Below, in pieces: positions 26,950 through 37,366 of a stretch of DNA of 64,000 nucleotides. The notes below the pieces were generated by a model. The model worked only from the letters and a program-made list of their open reading frames with translations. It searched no databases and had not been told where the DNA came from. The position numbers were made by a program, and so were the translations under genes. Location: positions 310,001 to 374,000 of the forward strand of contig NZ_JAJJMO010000001.1 in NCBI RefSeq assembly GCF_020905345.1. Reading direction: 5' to 3'. Source of the stretch: Flavobacterium pisciphilum (GTDB lineage: Bacteria; Bacteroidota; Bacteroidia; Flavobacteriales; Flavobacteriaceae). Position 1 is the first letter of the stretch; every line of letters begins with the position of its first letter.

Positions 26950-28866
26950 ATGAAAATGATAGATTCAAAAATACCTGATGGCCCACTTGCCGATAAATGG
27001 AATAATTATAAATCCAAAGCTAAGCTTGTTAACCCTGCCAATAGAAAGAAACTAAATATTATAGTTGTTGGAACAGGGCTTGCTGGATCTTCTTGTGCAG
27101 CATCACTAGCTGAACAAGGTTACAATATTCAATCATTTTGTTTTCAGGACTCTCCCAGAAGAGCCCATTCTGTTGCCGCACAAGGTGGTGTAAATGCAGT
27201 TAAAAACTATAAAAATGATGGTGACAGTGTTTTTAGAATGTTTTACGATACAATTAAAGGTGGAGATTTTAGATCGCGAGAAGCCAATGTGTATCGATTA
27301 GCCGAATGTTCTGCTAGCTTGATTGACCAATCGGTAGCTCAAGGGGTCCCTTTTGCAAGAGAATATGGTGGGTATCTTAATAATAGATCTTTTGGAGGTG
27401 TACAGGTTTCAAGAACTTTTTACGCACGTGGACAAACTGGACAACAACTTTTACTGGGAGCTTACCAATCACTTCTTCGCCAAGTAAACACAGGTAAAGT
27501 TACTATGCATACCCGTCATGAAATGTTAGAACTGGTATTAGTTGATGGCAAAGCCAAAGGTATTATAGCTCGAAATCTTGAAACAGGCGCAATAGAGCGT
27601 CATGCTGCTGATGCTGTAGTCCTTGCAACAGGTGGTTATGGTAAGGTTTACTATCTTTCTACCCTTGCTATGGGATGCAATAGCTCAGCATTATGGAGGG
27701 CTCACAAAAAAGGAGCCTATATGGCTGGTGTAAGCTGGATTCAGTTTCACCCTACCTGCCTTCCTCAACATGGAGAAAATCAGTCTAAACTTACCCTTAT
27801 GTCTGAATCACTCCGAAACGATGGACGTATTTGGGTTCCAAAAAAGGTTGGCGATGACAGGCTTCCTAATGCTATTCCCGAAGAAGAACGAGATTATTAT
27901 CTAGAACGTCGTTATCCTGCCTTTGGAAACCTTGCTCCTAGGGATATTTCTTCGCGTGCAGCCAAAGAACGAATTGATTCTGGACATGGTGCTGGACCTA
28001 TGAAAAATGCAGTATATCTTGATTTTTCGGATGCTATAGCAGCACAAGGCAAGAAAAATATTGAAGCAAAATATAGCAATCTCTTTGCTATGTATGAAAA
28101 AATCAACGGAATCGATGCTTATAAAGAACCAATGCTTATCTCCCCTGCTGCGCATTTTACAATGGGCGGTCTTTGGGTAGATTATGAATTAATGACAACA
28201 ATTCCTGGTCTTTTTGCCCTAGGAGAAGCTAATTTTGCAGATCATGGCGCCAATAGACTTGGAGCTAATTCTTTACTTCAGGCTTGTGTTGATGGCTATT
28301 TTATAGCTCCTTATACTATACCTAATTATTTAGCTGGAGAATTAAAGACCTCTAAAATTAGTACTGAGCATCCTGCTTTTGAGGAAGCAGAAAAATCTGT
28401 TAGAGAACAATTAAATCATTTTCTACAAAGCAAAGGAACACTCTCTACTGATTATTTCCATAAAACCATAGGTAGATTGCTTTATGAAAAATGTGGATTA
28501 TCCAGAAGCAAACAAAATCTTGAAGAAGCAATTGTTGCTATAAAAAAAATAAAAGCATCATTTGAAAAGGATTTACTAATAACAGGTGACGATACTTTAA
28601 ACAGCGAATTAGAAAAAGCAGGACGTGTAGCCGATTATATAGAATTAGCTGAGCTAATGTGTTATGATGCTTTACAAAGAGATGAGTCTTGTGGCGCACA
28701 TTTTAGAGAAGAGTACCAGAGTAATGAAGGGGAAGCAGTACGAAATGACACTGATTATTGCTATGTTTCGGCTTGGGAATGGAAAGGACTATCTAATCCT
28801 CCTGAACTACACAAAGAGCCTTTGGTATTTGAAAATGTTGAACTTGCTGTACGTAGCTACAAATAA
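26950..28866 (+). CDS. frdA: Fumarate reductase/succinate dehydrogenase flavoprotein subunit
   Basis: The 638-residue catalytic subunit interconverts fumarate and succinate. It has the FAD motif [19 protein letters not shown], the covalent FAD histidine region [14 protein letters not shown], the substrate segment IQFHPTCLP and the active-site Arg region [13 protein letters not shown]. The C-terminal SAWEWKG matches the family. It begins one base after frdC and is followed by frdB 15 bp on. Likely located on the cytoplasmic face of the membrane. A second sdh operon elsewhere on the chromosome would be expected if this one serves fumarate respiration. Confidence 0.93.
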   Translation: MKMIDSKIPDGPLADKWNNYKSKAKLVNPANRKKLNIIVVGTGLAGSSCAASLAEQGYNIQSFCFQDSPRRAHSVAAQGGVNAVKNYKNDGDSVFRMFYDTIKGGDFRSREANVYRLAECSASLIDQSVAQGVPFAREYGGYLNNRSFGGVQVSRTFYARGQTGQQLLLGAYQSLLRQVNTGKVTMHTRHEMLELVLVDGKAKGIIARNLETGAIERHAADAVVLATGGYGKVYYLSTLAMGCNSSALWRAHKKGAYMAGVSWIQFHPTCLPQHGENQSKLTLMSESLRNDGRIWVPKKVGDDRLPNAIPEEERDYYLERRYPAFGNLAPRDISSRAAKERIDSGHGAGPMKNAVYLDFSDAIAAQGKKNIEAKYSNLFAMYEKINGIDAYKEPMLISPAAHFTMGGLWVDYELMTTIPGLFALGEANFADHGANRLGANSLLQACVDGYFIAPYTIPNYLAGELKTSKISTEHPAFEEAEKSVREQLNHFLQSKGTLSTDYFHKTIGRLLYEKCGLSRSKQNLEEAIVAIKKIKASFEKDLLITGDDTLNSELEKAGRVADYIELAELMCYDALQRDESCGAHFREEYQSNEGEAVRNDTDYCYVSAWEWKGLSNPPELHKEPLVFENVELAVRSYK

Positions 28867-28881
28867 TTTAAATCAAAAAAC

Positions 28882-29628
28882 ATGAAACTATATCTAAAAA
28901 TATGGCGTCAATTGAATGCCGATTCCAAAGGTGAAATGGTAGATTATGAGATAGATGGTGTTACTGAGCATATGTCTTTCTTAGAAATGTTAGATCTTTT
29001 AAATGAATCACTTATTCAGCTTAAAGAACGTGTTATTGAATTTGACCATGACTGTAGAGAAGGTATCTGCGGACAATGCGGTGTTATGATTAATGGTAGA
29101 GCGCATGGTCCTTTAAAACATACTACTACTTGCCAGCTTCATATGAGAAGCTTTAAAGATAAAGATACCATTTATATTGAACCTTTTCGCGCAACAGCTT
29201 TTCCTGTAGTTAGGGATTTAAAAATTGACAGAACCTCTTTTGACTCAATCATTGCTGCTGGTGGTTACATCGGAGCTTCAACAGGTCAGGCGCCAGAAGC
29301 GAATAGCATTCCGATTTCGTATGAAACAGTCGAAGCTTCATTTGATGCCGCCGCATGTATAGGCTGTGGTGCCTGTGTGGCAACTTGCAAAAACTCTAGT
29401 GCTGCATTATTTGTAGGTGCCAAAATAACACACTTAGCACTACTGCCACAAGGAAAAATAGAAGCTTCTAAAAGGGTTTTAACTATGGTTAACCAAATGG
29501 ACTCAGAAGGTTTCGGAGCATGCTCTAATACCGAAGCATGTGAAGTAGAATGCCCACAAGGGATTTCTGTATTGTCAATTGCAAAAATGAATTACGAATA
29601 CAACAAAGCATTAATAATGAAGAAATAG
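28882..29628 (+). CDS. frdB: Fumarate reductase/succinate dehydrogenase iron-sulfur subunit
   Basis: This 248-residue subunit carries electrons between the flavin and the b hemes. [2Fe-2S] ligands are Cys58, Cys63, Cys66 and Cys84 (CREGICGQC and TTTCQLH). The ferredoxin-like region has Cys159, Cys162, Cys165, Cys169 (CIGCGACVATC), then Cys214, Cys220 and Cys224 (CSNTEACEVECPQG). That cysteine set fits one [4Fe-4S] and one [3Fe-4S] cluster. It ends the frdCAB operon. A dispersed repeat region follows rather than an obvious terminator. Confidence 0.93.
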   Translation: MKLYLKIWRQLNADSKGEMVDYEIDGVTEHMSFLEMLDLLNESLIQLKERVIEFDHDCREGICGQCGVMINGRAHGPLKHTTTCQLHMRSFKDKDTIYIEPFRATAFPVVRDLKIDRTSFDSIIAAGGYIGASTGQAPEANSIPISYETVEASFDAAACIGCGACVATCKNSSAALFVGAKITHLALLPQGKIEASKRVLTMVNQMDSEGFGACSNTEACEVECPQGISVLSIAKMNYEYNKALIMKK

Positions 29629-29635
29629 TTTCTTT

Positions 29636-30050
29636 TGGTTTTCAGTGTTCAGTCTCAGTGTTCAGTCTCAGTATTCAGTATTCAGTCTCAGTATTCAGTC
29701 TCAGTGTATGGTTCCCAGTCTCAGGTTACAGTATTCAGTCTCAGTATTCAGTTTCAGGTTTTAATTACTTAGAACCTTAGTAACTCAGTACCTTTGTTGC
29801 TTTGAACCTTTGTTGCTTTGAACCTTTGCAACTTTGAGCCTCTGCTACTTTGAGCCTCTGCTACTTTGAGCCTTTACTCCTTTAAGCCAATTCAACTTAG
29901 CACCTTAGTAACTCAGAACCTTTGTTGCTTTGAGCCTTTACAACTTTGAACCTTTACTGCTTTAAGCCAATTCAACTTAGAACCTTAGTAACTCAGTACC
30001 TCTGCAACTTTGAGCCTTTGCAACTTTGAACCTTTACTACTCTACAACAG
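29636..30050. repeat. Degenerate tandem repeat region downstream of frdB
   Basis: Two repeat types run in succession. From 29640 to about 29760 the motif CAGTATTCAGTCTCAGT recurs in imperfect copies. From about 29770 to 30050 a unit of roughly 15-20 bases (AACCTTTGCAACTTTGAGCC and variants) recurs many times, mixed with AACTTAGAACCTTAGTAACT. It is not a CRISPR: units are degenerate and have no unique spacers. Relatives of the first motif occur near 40.1, 51.5 and 57.4 kb. No real gene lies here. Confidence 0.8.
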
Positions 30051-30102
30051 TACCTTTTAAAACTATTCCTTTTATTTAAATGTAATCTTGGTGTAATTTT
30101 TC

Positions 30103-30110
30103 TAAATTTG
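30103..30110 (+). promoter_or_regulatory. Bacteroidetes -7 box TAAATTTG of the MscS gene
   Basis: Exact TAnnTTTG match, 12 bases before ATG 30123. Because the box overlaps a TTG at 30108, that TTG cannot be the start codon of a transcript made from here. Confidence 0.45.
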
Positions 30111-30122
30111 GGAGCTAAATAC

Positions 30123-32492
30123 ATGAGTTATATGACGCTTCCCAAAAGAAAAATTATTTGTTTGTTATCCTTACTAACAATACTCTTCTTCTCCCCACTT
30201 GCATACTCGCAAACCCCTGCTCCTACTACCAAAACTGAAAGTAGTGGAAAATTATTTGATGGTGCAAATAATACCGATAGCGATTATCTTATGGCTATCG
30301 AAAAAGCGGGCGAAGTTGTACAATCTGCATATAATGATATAGAATTTGAAGGAAACACATTTCATTTGTTTGCTGAAATAGATAGAACACAACAGAAATT
30401 AGATCTCATTCTGACCAATTTAAAAAGTGCAAATCCAAATGTTCGCAATCAGCAAATGTACCGTATTGTGTTACTTGAGATTCGTCAGGAGCTAGATGAA
30501 CAAAATAATGCTATTAATTTACGCAATAAGAACCTTGATAAAATCAAAGGCCGATTTGCTGACTTGCGTAAAGACAAAGCTTTGATTACCTTATTAAAAG
30601 ACACCATTCTTCGTAAACAATTCAAGAATGAATTTCTTAATCTAAAAAAGACCTATTTAAGTACCGATAGTCTTATGAACCACAATCTAGAGGTTCTTAA
30701 CACAAAAAACAGATTAACTGTACAAAGAAAAATTGCTGTATCAAGCGCTCTGTTAACCGTAGAAAAGAAGCTTGAAAAATCAGGTATAAGCATTCTTGGA
30801 AGGGAATATTCTTTTTTATGGAATACGAATGACACTATTGCTAAAAAAGACATCTCAAAAAATATTAAAGGAAAAGTTGCTGTAGAAAATAGTGTAATGT
30901 CTTACTACTTAAACTATAGTTTCAGCGGATTGGTTACTTTGGCTTTTTTTATGGGATTACTAGCTTGGTACATTTCTCGTAATCTTAAATACCTGAAAAA
31001 TAATAGCCATTACGAGAATCTTTCTCTCCTTAATTTTAAATACTTAAACAGTGGTATTATTCTCCCTATAATTGTAATTGGGCTTAATATTGCCATAGTA
31101 AGTAATTTATATGCTCCTGCATTATTTATAGAATTATTACAGCTAATATTACTTATTGCGCTTACACTTCTTTTTAAAAATCATTGGTCTAAAGAATCAA
31201 TGCGAAACCTATTTCTATTAGTTGGATTATTTTCAGCGCTTTGCTTTTTGGATTTATTTATCGGAATTAGCTTGTTTCAGCGTTGTGCTTTTATCCTAAT
31301 TAACATCTTAGGAATCCGTTATGGCTTGGTACAACTAAAGAGTATAAAAGATCAATTATACATAAAGGCTTTCTTTAAATGGGCAAGCATAATATTCATT
31401 GGATTAAATACTTTAGCAATAATTTTTAACCTATTCGGAAGAGTATCTCTTTCAAATATGCTTAGCCTTACTGCTTTTATAGCAATAACTCAAATTATTG
31501 CACTTAGCGTGCTCTTAAAAATAATTTTAGAGATAATTCTTCTACAAATTTATACTACAAGAATAAAACGTGGCATCGAAACTATTTTTGATCACGAAAG
31601 TTTATCAGACAACCTTAAAAGACCATTTATAATAGTAATCTCTTATATGTGGCTAATCGTCATTGCATCAAATTTAAACATTTGGGAATCCTTACGAACC
31701 TCATTCAACTCTATACTTACCCACCCTAATACTATTGGAAGTATCACATTTACTCTGGGGAATATTGTATTGTTTTTTATTATAATCTGGATGGCCCATC
31801 TGCTGCAAAAATATGTTGCTTACTTTTTTGGAGAGGTCGATGAGGAAAATGAAGAAAATGTAAATAAACGTCAGCATTCCAAATTACTAATTACACGTCT
31901 TGTTGTACTAATTGGAGGTTATTTATTGGCTGTAGCAGCATCAGGAATGCCTTTAGACAAACTTAGTATCTTGCTTGGTGCCTTAGGTGTTGGTGTTGGA
32001 CTTGGTTTGCAAAACATTGTAAGCAACTTTGTATCAGGTATCATTTTGATTTTTGATAAACCAATACAAATTGGTGATGTTGTCGAAATTAGTTCTCAAT
32101 CGGGTCGTGTAAAAGCCATGGGACTTCGCACTACAAAAATTAATGCTCCAAATGGCGCCGAGATAATTATTCCAAATGGTAACTTATTATCACAAAATAT
32201 AACCAATTGGACTTATACTGATAATTTTAAACTTGTTGATATTTCCTTTGAGGTTGTAGGTGATACATTGCCAGAAAATATCAATTTAATCGTATTAGAA
32301 GCATTGAAAAGTCAATCATTGATAAACGATGCTAGAACTCCACAAATTTATTACACTGCCATATCTGATGGAAATTATAAAATATTAGTGAAATTTTGGT
32401 GCAGCATTTATCGTACTGAGGAAACTATAAGTAGTGCCCGTCAAGCTTTGTTTAGTAATTTTAAAAATAAAGGACTAACCTTTTCATCCTAA
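30123..32492 (+). CDS. MscS-family mechanosensitive channel with large periplasmic domain
   Basis: The protein is about 789 residues from ATG 30123; ATG 30132 is equally possible. A signal peptide (PKRKIICLLSLLTILFFSPL, ending YSQ) leads into about 200 residues of helical, charged sequence, then about ten membrane segments and the MscS core. The pore helix is GALGVGVGLGLQNIVSNF, followed by the beta-domain motif FDKPIQIGDVVEI and AEIIIPNGNLLSQNITNW. It should release solutes on sudden osmotic downshift, like the longer MscK/YbiO relatives. It stands alone with its own promoter and a terminator at 32515-32547. Confidence 0.88.
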   Translation: MSYMTLPKRKIICLLSLLTILFFSPLAYSQTPAPTTKTESSGKLFDGANNTDSDYLMAIEKAGEVVQSAYNDIEFEGNTFHLFAEIDRTQQKLDLILTNLKSANPNVRNQQMYRIVLLEIRQELDEQNNAINLRNKNLDKIKGRFADLRKDKALITLLKDTILRKQFKNEFLNLKKTYLSTDSLMNHNLEVLNTKNRLTVQRKIAVSSALLTVEKKLEKSGISILGREYSFLWNTNDTIAKKDISKNIKGKVAVENSVMSYYLNYSFSGLVTLAFFMGLLAWYISRNLKYLKNNSHYENLSLLNFKYLNSGIILPIIVIGLNIAIVSNLYAPALFIELLQLILLIALTLLFKNHWSKESMRNLFLLVGLFSALCFLDLFIGISLFQRCAFILINILGIRYGLVQLKSIKDQLYIKAFFKWASIIFIGLNTLAIIFNLFGRVSLSNMLSLTAFIAITQIIALSVLLKIILEIILLQIYTTRIKRGIETIFDHESLSDNLKRPFIIVISYMWLIVIASNLNIWESLRTSFNSILTHPNTIGSITFTLGNIVLFFIIIWMAHLLQKYVAYFFGEVDEENEENVNKRQHSKLLITRLVVLIGGYLLAVAASGMPLDKLSILLGALGVGVGLGLQNIVSNFVSGIILIFDKPIQIGDVVEISSQSGRVKAMGLRTTKINAPNGAEIIIPNGNLLSQNITNWTYTDNFKLVDISFEVVGDTLPENINLIVLEALKSQSLINDARTPQIYYTAISDGNYKILVKFWCSIYRTEETISSARQALFSNFKNKGLTFSS

Positions 32493-32514
32493 ACTTGCTT
32501 GAAAAATAATTACC

Positions 32515-32547
32515 AAAAGCTGAACTCATATGAATTCAGCTTTTTTT
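32515..32547 (+). terminator. Rho-independent terminator after the MscS gene
   Basis: Arms AAAAGCTGAACTC and GAATTCAGCTTTT (one wobble) around ATAT, followed by T residues. It lies between convergent genes and may also stop the AraC transcript. Confidence 0.8.
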
Positions 32548-32580
32548 ATGCAATAGTATTTCTCTAGAAATAAATCATGG

Positions 32581-33447
32581 TTACACTTTTTCTTTCCATT
32601 TTAGCATTTGGGATTTCCTGAAAACCAATGGAGAAACCCCTTTAATTTCTTTAAATTTTCTATTAAAATTAGAAATATTATTGAACCCACATAATTCTGA
32701 AACTTCCAAAACTGAGAGTTCTTGTGATCTAGACAATAACTTTCCCGCCCGCTCAATCCGTATTTCTATCAAAAACTGGAAAAAAGTCTTGTTGGTCCGG
32801 ACTTTAAAATATTTGCAAAAAGCATTCTTAGTCATATTTGATAAGGCAGCAATTTCTTCGAGAGTAATGTTCTTTTGAAAATTAGTCATTACATATTCAA
32901 AAACTGTTTGCATACGCTTCCCTTCATTGTCTGTAATTTTTTTATCATATATATAACTAGAAAGCAAGGTCTTCTTCTCTTGAGAAATTCTCTTGGTTAT
33001 TTCTAAAAAAAGAATAAAGCGGTCAAATTCATTTACTTTTTTAATTTTCTTAAACCACTTAACCACTTTGTTGGAAGGGTTGTTAATTATAAATCCATTC
33101 TTGCTATTTTCCCAAAAGGGCTGAATATCTTTTAGAGCAGGTAGCGCAAAGAAATCTTTCCCAAAAGAGTTAGCTGTAAAAAACAATGTTAGCATAACCG
33201 ATAACTCATTGGTATTGGTTTCGCTTCTAAACACATGTGGGAGGTTACTTCCTATGACGACAATATCTCCTTTTTGATAAGGAGAAATAGTATCGCCTAC
33301 AAAAATGGTTCCTTCACCATTCTCGATATAGCTAATTTGAATTTCTTCATGTTGGTGCAATTTATCATAAAAAACAAACTCTACATCTTCTTGATAAATT
33401 AGTGAATCTTCTTTGGTTTTTGGAATCTTAAATGGAAATACTTTCAT
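32581..33447 (-). CDS. AraC-family transcriptional regulator
   Basis: The 288-residue protein has an N-terminal cupin-like sensor (HQHEEIQISYIENGEGTIFV, then GDIVVIGSNLPHVF) and a C-terminal double helix-turn-helix: ITLEEIAALSNMTKNAFCKY and LSVLEVSELCGFNNISNFNR. It is divergent from the hydroxyproline operon, with a 164-bp shared promoter region, so it probably activates that operon. The ligand may be hydroxyproline or a pathway intermediate. This is inferred from position. Confidence 0.85.
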   Translation of the reverse strand: MKVFPFKIPKTKEDSLIYQEDVEFVFYDKLHQHEEIQISYIENGEGTIFVGDTISPYQKGDIVVIGSNLPHVFRSETNTNELSVMLTLFFTANSFGKDFFALPALKDIQPFWENSKNGFIINNPSNKVVKWFKKIKKVNEFDRFILFLEITKRISQEKKTLLSSYIYDKKITDNEGKRMQTVFEYVMTNFQKNITLEEIAALSNMTKNAFCKYFKVRTNKTFFQFLIEIRIERAGKLLSRSQELSVLEVSELCGFNNISNFNRKFKEIKGVSPLVFRKSQMLKWKEKV

Positions 33448-33611
33448 AATAGATTAGTTATATGCCATAAATATAGAAAAACATATACATATTAAGTAAT
33501 AATTTTAAAAATTAGCATTAAATCGGATAATATAGTATCTTTTTGTGATAACTTACCTAATCACATATTTACTGGTTATAAATATTTTTGAAAAAAATTA
33601 AATTAGTAATT

Positions 33612-34532
33612 ATGAGTATTCAATGGAAAGGCGTTATGCCAGCAGTTACTACAAAGTTTACTGCCGATGACAAATTAGACTTCAATATGTTTGGAGTGAA
33701 TGTAAAAGCACAGCTTGATGCTGGTGTTTCAGGGATAATCCTAGGAGGAACACTCGGTGAAGCAAGCACATTATTAGAAGAAGAAAAAAAGGACTTAATC
33801 AAAGAGACTATCAATATAGTCAACGGGCAAGTTCCCGTGATTATGAACATAGCCGAACAAACTACTCGAGCTGCAATACTAGCTGCTAATAAAGCTGAAG
33901 AAAATGGCGCTAAAGGATTAATGTTATTGCCTCCTATGCGATACAATGCTGCTAGTCATGAAACGGTTACTTATTTCTCGGAAGTAGCAAAAAGCACTTC
34001 TCTTCCTATCATGATTTACAACAATCCTGTAGATTATAAAATTGATGTTTCATTGGATATGTTCGAAGAAATTTTAAAATTCGACAACATCCAAGCTGTA
34101 AAAGAGTCTACTAGAGACATTTCAAATGTAACTCGAATTATAAATCGTTTTAAAGGACGTTTAAAAGTATTATCTGGTGTTGACACGCTAGCATTAGAAA
34201 GTATTTTTATGGGTTCTGATGGATGGGTTTCGGGCTTAGTAGATGCGTTCCCAGCAGAAACTGTAGCGATTTTTAAATTAGCAAAAGCAGGAAGAGCTGA
34301 AGAAGCATTGGCTATTTACAGATGGTTCTTACCATTACTAGAATTAGATATCAATCCGCTTTTAGTACAAAACATAAAACTAGCTGAAGTAGCAACAGGT
34401 CTAGGAACTGAATTTGTTCGTGCACCAAGATTACCACTACATGGAGCTGAAAGAGAAAGAGTTTTGGCAATCATTGCTGAAGGTTTACGTACAAGACCTA
34501 CTCTTCCAGATTACAAGTCGATAGTACTATAA
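33612..34532 (+). CDS. Dihydrodipicolinate-synthase family enzyme, probable pyrroline-4-hydroxy-2-carboxylate deaminase
   Basis: Members of this family use a lysine Schiff base. Here it is Lys164 in IQAVKESTRD, with Tyr136 in IMIYNNP as the supporting residue. I use ATG 33612 (306 residues); the longer frame starts with a TTG in AT-rich leader. The usual GTTGE is GTLGE at 46-50. The next genes encode a semialdehyde dehydrogenase, a hydroxyproline epimerase and a D-amino-acid oxidising enzyme, so the product most likely converts the 4-hydroxy-pyrroline carboxylate to 2-oxoglutarate semialdehyde. Lysine biosynthesis (DapA) is less likely in this setting. Confidence 0.8.
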   Translation: MSIQWKGVMPAVTTKFTADDKLDFNMFGVNVKAQLDAGVSGIILGGTLGEASTLLEEEKKDLIKETINIVNGQVPVIMNIAEQTTRAAILAANKAEENGAKGLMLLPPMRYNAASHETVTYFSEVAKSTSLPIMIYNNPVDYKIDVSLDMFEEILKFDNIQAVKESTRDISNVTRIINRFKGRLKVLSGVDTLALESIFMGSDGWVSGLVDAFPAETVAIFKLAKAGRAEEALAIYRWFLPLLELDINPLLVQNIKLAEVATGLGTEFVRAPRLPLHGAERERVLAIIAEGLRTRPTLPDYKSIVL

Positions 34533-34691
34533 GTTCATATTAAAAAGAATAAACTTTATTTAAAGTTTAGTTTGGTTTGTTTTTAGTTTGGTTTGTTTTT
34601 GAGCTGGTTATTTTGTGATAATGGCCAGCTCATAAAACATAATATTTTTTTAGCAAGTCCGGATTTAATTATAATCTTAAACATATAAAAA

Positions 34692-36275
34692 ATGATTACA
34701 GGAAAAAATTATATAGGAAGCCAGCTTAAGGCAGCAGGAACTAAAATATATAAAACAATAAATCCTCAGTTGAATATAGAAAATCCTTGGTCGTTTATAG
34801 AAGCAACTCCTGAGGAAATAGATGAAGCGGTTGTTTTGGCAAATGATGCCTTTAAAATTTATAAAAATTATCCCGCACAAAAAAAGGCTGACTTTTTAAA
34901 TGCTATTGCCGAGGAAATTCTTGCTCTTGGTGATGAATTATTAGAAGTGTATTGCACGGAATCTGGTTATCCAAAAGGTAGAGCTGAAGGAGAACGAGGA
35001 CGTACAGTATTTCAATTGCGCTCGTTTGCAAATATGCTTACCGAAGGGAGTTGGCTTGAAGCAACAATAGACACTGCAATTTCAGATAGACAACCCTTGC
35101 CAAAAGATGATTTACGTAAAATGCTAGTTCCATTAGGACCTGTTGTGGTTTTTGGTTCAAGCAATTTTCCATTTGCATTTTCTACTGCTGGTGGCGATAC
35201 TGCCTCCGCTTTAGCAGCTGGATGCCCAGTAATTGTAAAAAGTCATTCAATGCATATCGGAACTGGCGAAATGGTTGCATCAGCAGTTATAAAAGCTGCT
35301 AAAAAACACGGGATTCCTGAAGGAGTTTTTTCTAACTTAATTGGTAGCGGAGTAACTCTAGGAACAAGTTTAGTAAAACATCCACTTGTAAAAGCAGTAG
35401 GTTTTACGGGAAGTATTAATGGTGGTAGAGCTTTATTTAATTTGGCATCGCAACGTCCTGAACCCATTCCTGTATTTGCCGAAATGGGAAGTATTAATCC
35501 TGTAGTTATATTACCTGAAGCATTAGAAAAAAACAGTTCAAAATGGGCAACTACCTACGCTGGTTCTATTACACTAGGAACTGGTCAGTTTTGTACTAAT
35601 CCAGGATTACTTTTGGGTATTAAAGGAAAACCGTTAAATCAATTTATAGATCAGTTGGGAGAGGAAATTGAAAAAATTGCTCCTTCATGCATGTTGCATC
35701 CATCGATCAAAGCCGATTTTAATTCTGGCAAAGAAAAGATACAATCACAAAGCGGAGTTAGCACTGTTGCAGAATATAAAGGCGAAATTGCTCCAAATTA
35801 TGCTCCACAAACGATACTTACTGTAAGCGGTAAGGCTTTTCTAGAGAATCCTACTCTAAGTCATGAAGTTTTTGGTCCTTTTTCTATTATTGTTCAATGT
35901 GAAAATAATGAGGAATTGGCAACAATAATTAATAAATTAGACGGACAATTAACGGGTACTATACTTGCTGAACCAAGCGAACTTTCTAAATATAACGCAG
36001 TCGTAGACGCTGTACAAAACAGAGTGGGAAGATTAATTTTTAATGGAGTACCAACAGGAGTCGAAGTTTGCGCTTCAATGATTCATGGTGGCCCCTATCC
36101 TGCTTCATCAGATTCTCGTTTTACTGCTGTAGGAATCCATGCGGTTAAACGTTGGGTACGACCATTTAGTTATCAGAACTGGCCAGACGAATTATTGCCT
36201 GAAGCATTACAGAATAAAAATCCTTTAAATATTACCAGAACCATAAATGATATTATAACCAACAAACCTATTTAG
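34692..36275 (+). CDS. 2-oxoglutarate semialdehyde dehydrogenase (2,5-dioxovalerate dehydrogenase)
   Basis: The 527-residue aldehyde dehydrogenase oxidises 2-oxoglutarate semialdehyde to 2-oxoglutarate, the last step of hydroxyproline breakdown. Catalytic Cys301 lies in GQFCTNPGLLLG and the general-base Glu in FAEMGSINPVV. NAD(P)-binding segment GSGVTLGTSLVKHPLVKAVG and FTGSINGG are present. It follows the deaminase by 159 bp and ends 3 bp before the epimerase. The enzyme could also serve sugar-acid pathways, but the neighbours point to hydroxyproline. Confidence 0.88.
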   Translation: MITGKNYIGSQLKAAGTKIYKTINPQLNIENPWSFIEATPEEIDEAVVLANDAFKIYKNYPAQKKADFLNAIAEEILALGDELLEVYCTESGYPKGRAEGERGRTVFQLRSFANMLTEGSWLEATIDTAISDRQPLPKDDLRKMLVPLGPVVVFGSSNFPFAFSTAGGDTASALAAGCPVIVKSHSMHIGTGEMVASAVIKAAKKHGIPEGVFSNLIGSGVTLGTSLVKHPLVKAVGFTGSINGGRALFNLASQRPEPIPVFAEMGSINPVVILPEALEKNSSKWATTYAGSITLGTGQFCTNPGLLLGIKGKPLNQFIDQLGEEIEKIAPSCMLHPSIKADFNSGKEKIQSQSGVSTVAEYKGEIAPNYAPQTILTVSGKAFLENPTLSHEVFGPFSIIVQCENNEELATIINKLDGQLTGTILAEPSELSKYNAVVDAVQNRVGRLIFNGVPTGVEVCASMIHGGPYPASSDSRFTAVGIHAVKRWVRPFSYQNWPDELLPEALQNKNPLNITRTINDIITNKPI

Positions 36276-36278
36276 TTT

Positions 36279-37289
36279 ATGCCAAGAAAAACTTTTTTTT
36301 GTGTCGATGCACATACTTGTGGCAACCCAGTGAGAGTGGTTGCTGGAGGCGGTCCGAATTTGGTTGGCAACAACATGAGTGAGAAACGCCAACATTTCTT
36401 AAAAGAGTACGATTGGATTCGTAAAGGGCTAATGTTTGAGCCAAGAGGTCATGATATGATGAGCGGAAGCATACTTTATCCTCCTAGTGATCCAAACAAT
36501 GATTTTGGTATCTTATTTATCGAAACTTCTGGTTGCTTGCCAATGTGTGGTCACGGAACTATTGGAACGATAACAATAGCTATCGAAGAAGGGTTGGTTA
36601 CACCAAAAATCCCTGGAAAGATAAAAATGGAAGCTCCTGCAGGTTTGGTTCAAATTGAATACCAACAAACTGCTAAAAAAGTAGATTGGGTACGTTTAAC
36701 CAATGTTAAATCATACCTAGCTGCTGAAGGTCTTACTATAGATTGTCCTGAACTAGGCGAAATAGTTTTTGATGTTGCTTATGGTGGTAATTATTATGCA
36801 ATTGTAGATCCTCAAACCAATTTCTCAGGAGTGCAGGATTTTACAGCAGGGAAAATTGTACAATACAGTCAAGAAGTTCGTAAACGAATTAACGAAAAGT
36901 ATCCAAATCTTTTCATTCATCCCGAAAACGATACTATTCGCGATGTAAGCCATATGTTATGGACTGGAACACCTATAGATCCAACGTCATCAGGAAGAAA
37001 TGCTGTTTTTTATGGAGACAAAGCTATTGATCGTTCACCTTGTGGTACTGGAACATCAGCTAGACTTGCACAACTTCATGCGAAAGGCAAACTAAAGAAA
37101 GGCGAAGATTTTGTACACGAAAGTTTTATTGGGAGCAAATTTATAGGAAGAGTCGAAGAAGAAACTACTATTGGAGATATTAAAGCTATTGTTCCAAGCA
37201 TACAAGGATGGGCAAAAGTATATGGATATAACAATATAATCATTGATGAAGATGAAGACCCGTATGCATTTGGTTTTCAAGTAATTTAA
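36279..37289 (+). CDS. 4-hydroxyproline 2-epimerase (proline racemase family)
   Basis: The enzyme converts trans-4-hydroxy-L-proline to cis-4-hydroxy-D-proline by two-base proton exchange. Both catalytic cysteines are present: Cys90 (LPMCGHGTIG) and Cys255 (DRSPCGTGTSARLA). The 336-residue length fits. Proline racemase proper has the same cysteines, so substrate is assigned from the operon with a D-amino-acid dehydrogenase and the downstream enzymes. It differs from the second family member at 51556-52623, where the second cysteine is Thr. Confidence 0.88.
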   Translation: MPRKTFFCVDAHTCGNPVRVVAGGGPNLVGNNMSEKRQHFLKEYDWIRKGLMFEPRGHDMMSGSILYPPSDPNNDFGILFIETSGCLPMCGHGTIGTITIAIEEGLVTPKIPGKIKMEAPAGLVQIEYQQTAKKVDWVRLTNVKSYLAAEGLTIDCPELGEIVFDVAYGGNYYAIVDPQTNFSGVQDFTAGKIVQYSQEVRKRINEKYPNLFIHPENDTIRDVSHMLWTGTPIDPTSSGRNAVFYGDKAIDRSPCGTGTSARLAQLHAKGKLKKGEDFVHESFIGSKFIGRVEEETTIGDIKAIVPSIQGWAKVYGYNNIIIDEDEDPYAFGFQVI

Positions 37290-37366
37290 TAAAAATATAA
37301 TCCAAAATAAATCATTGATTCATAGAACATAATTCTTGCCAATGGTTTTTAAATCTATAAATTATA

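Noticed and set aside
29636..30050. Possible CRISPR array
   Set aside because: Units are degenerate, adjoin without unique spacers and no cas genes are present.
30108..30122. TTG start for the MscS gene
   Set aside because: It overlaps the -7 box; ATG 30123 or 30132 precedes a good signal peptide.
33588..33611. TTG start of the dihydrodipicolinate-synthase-like gene
   Set aside because: ATG 33612 matches the usual family start and length.
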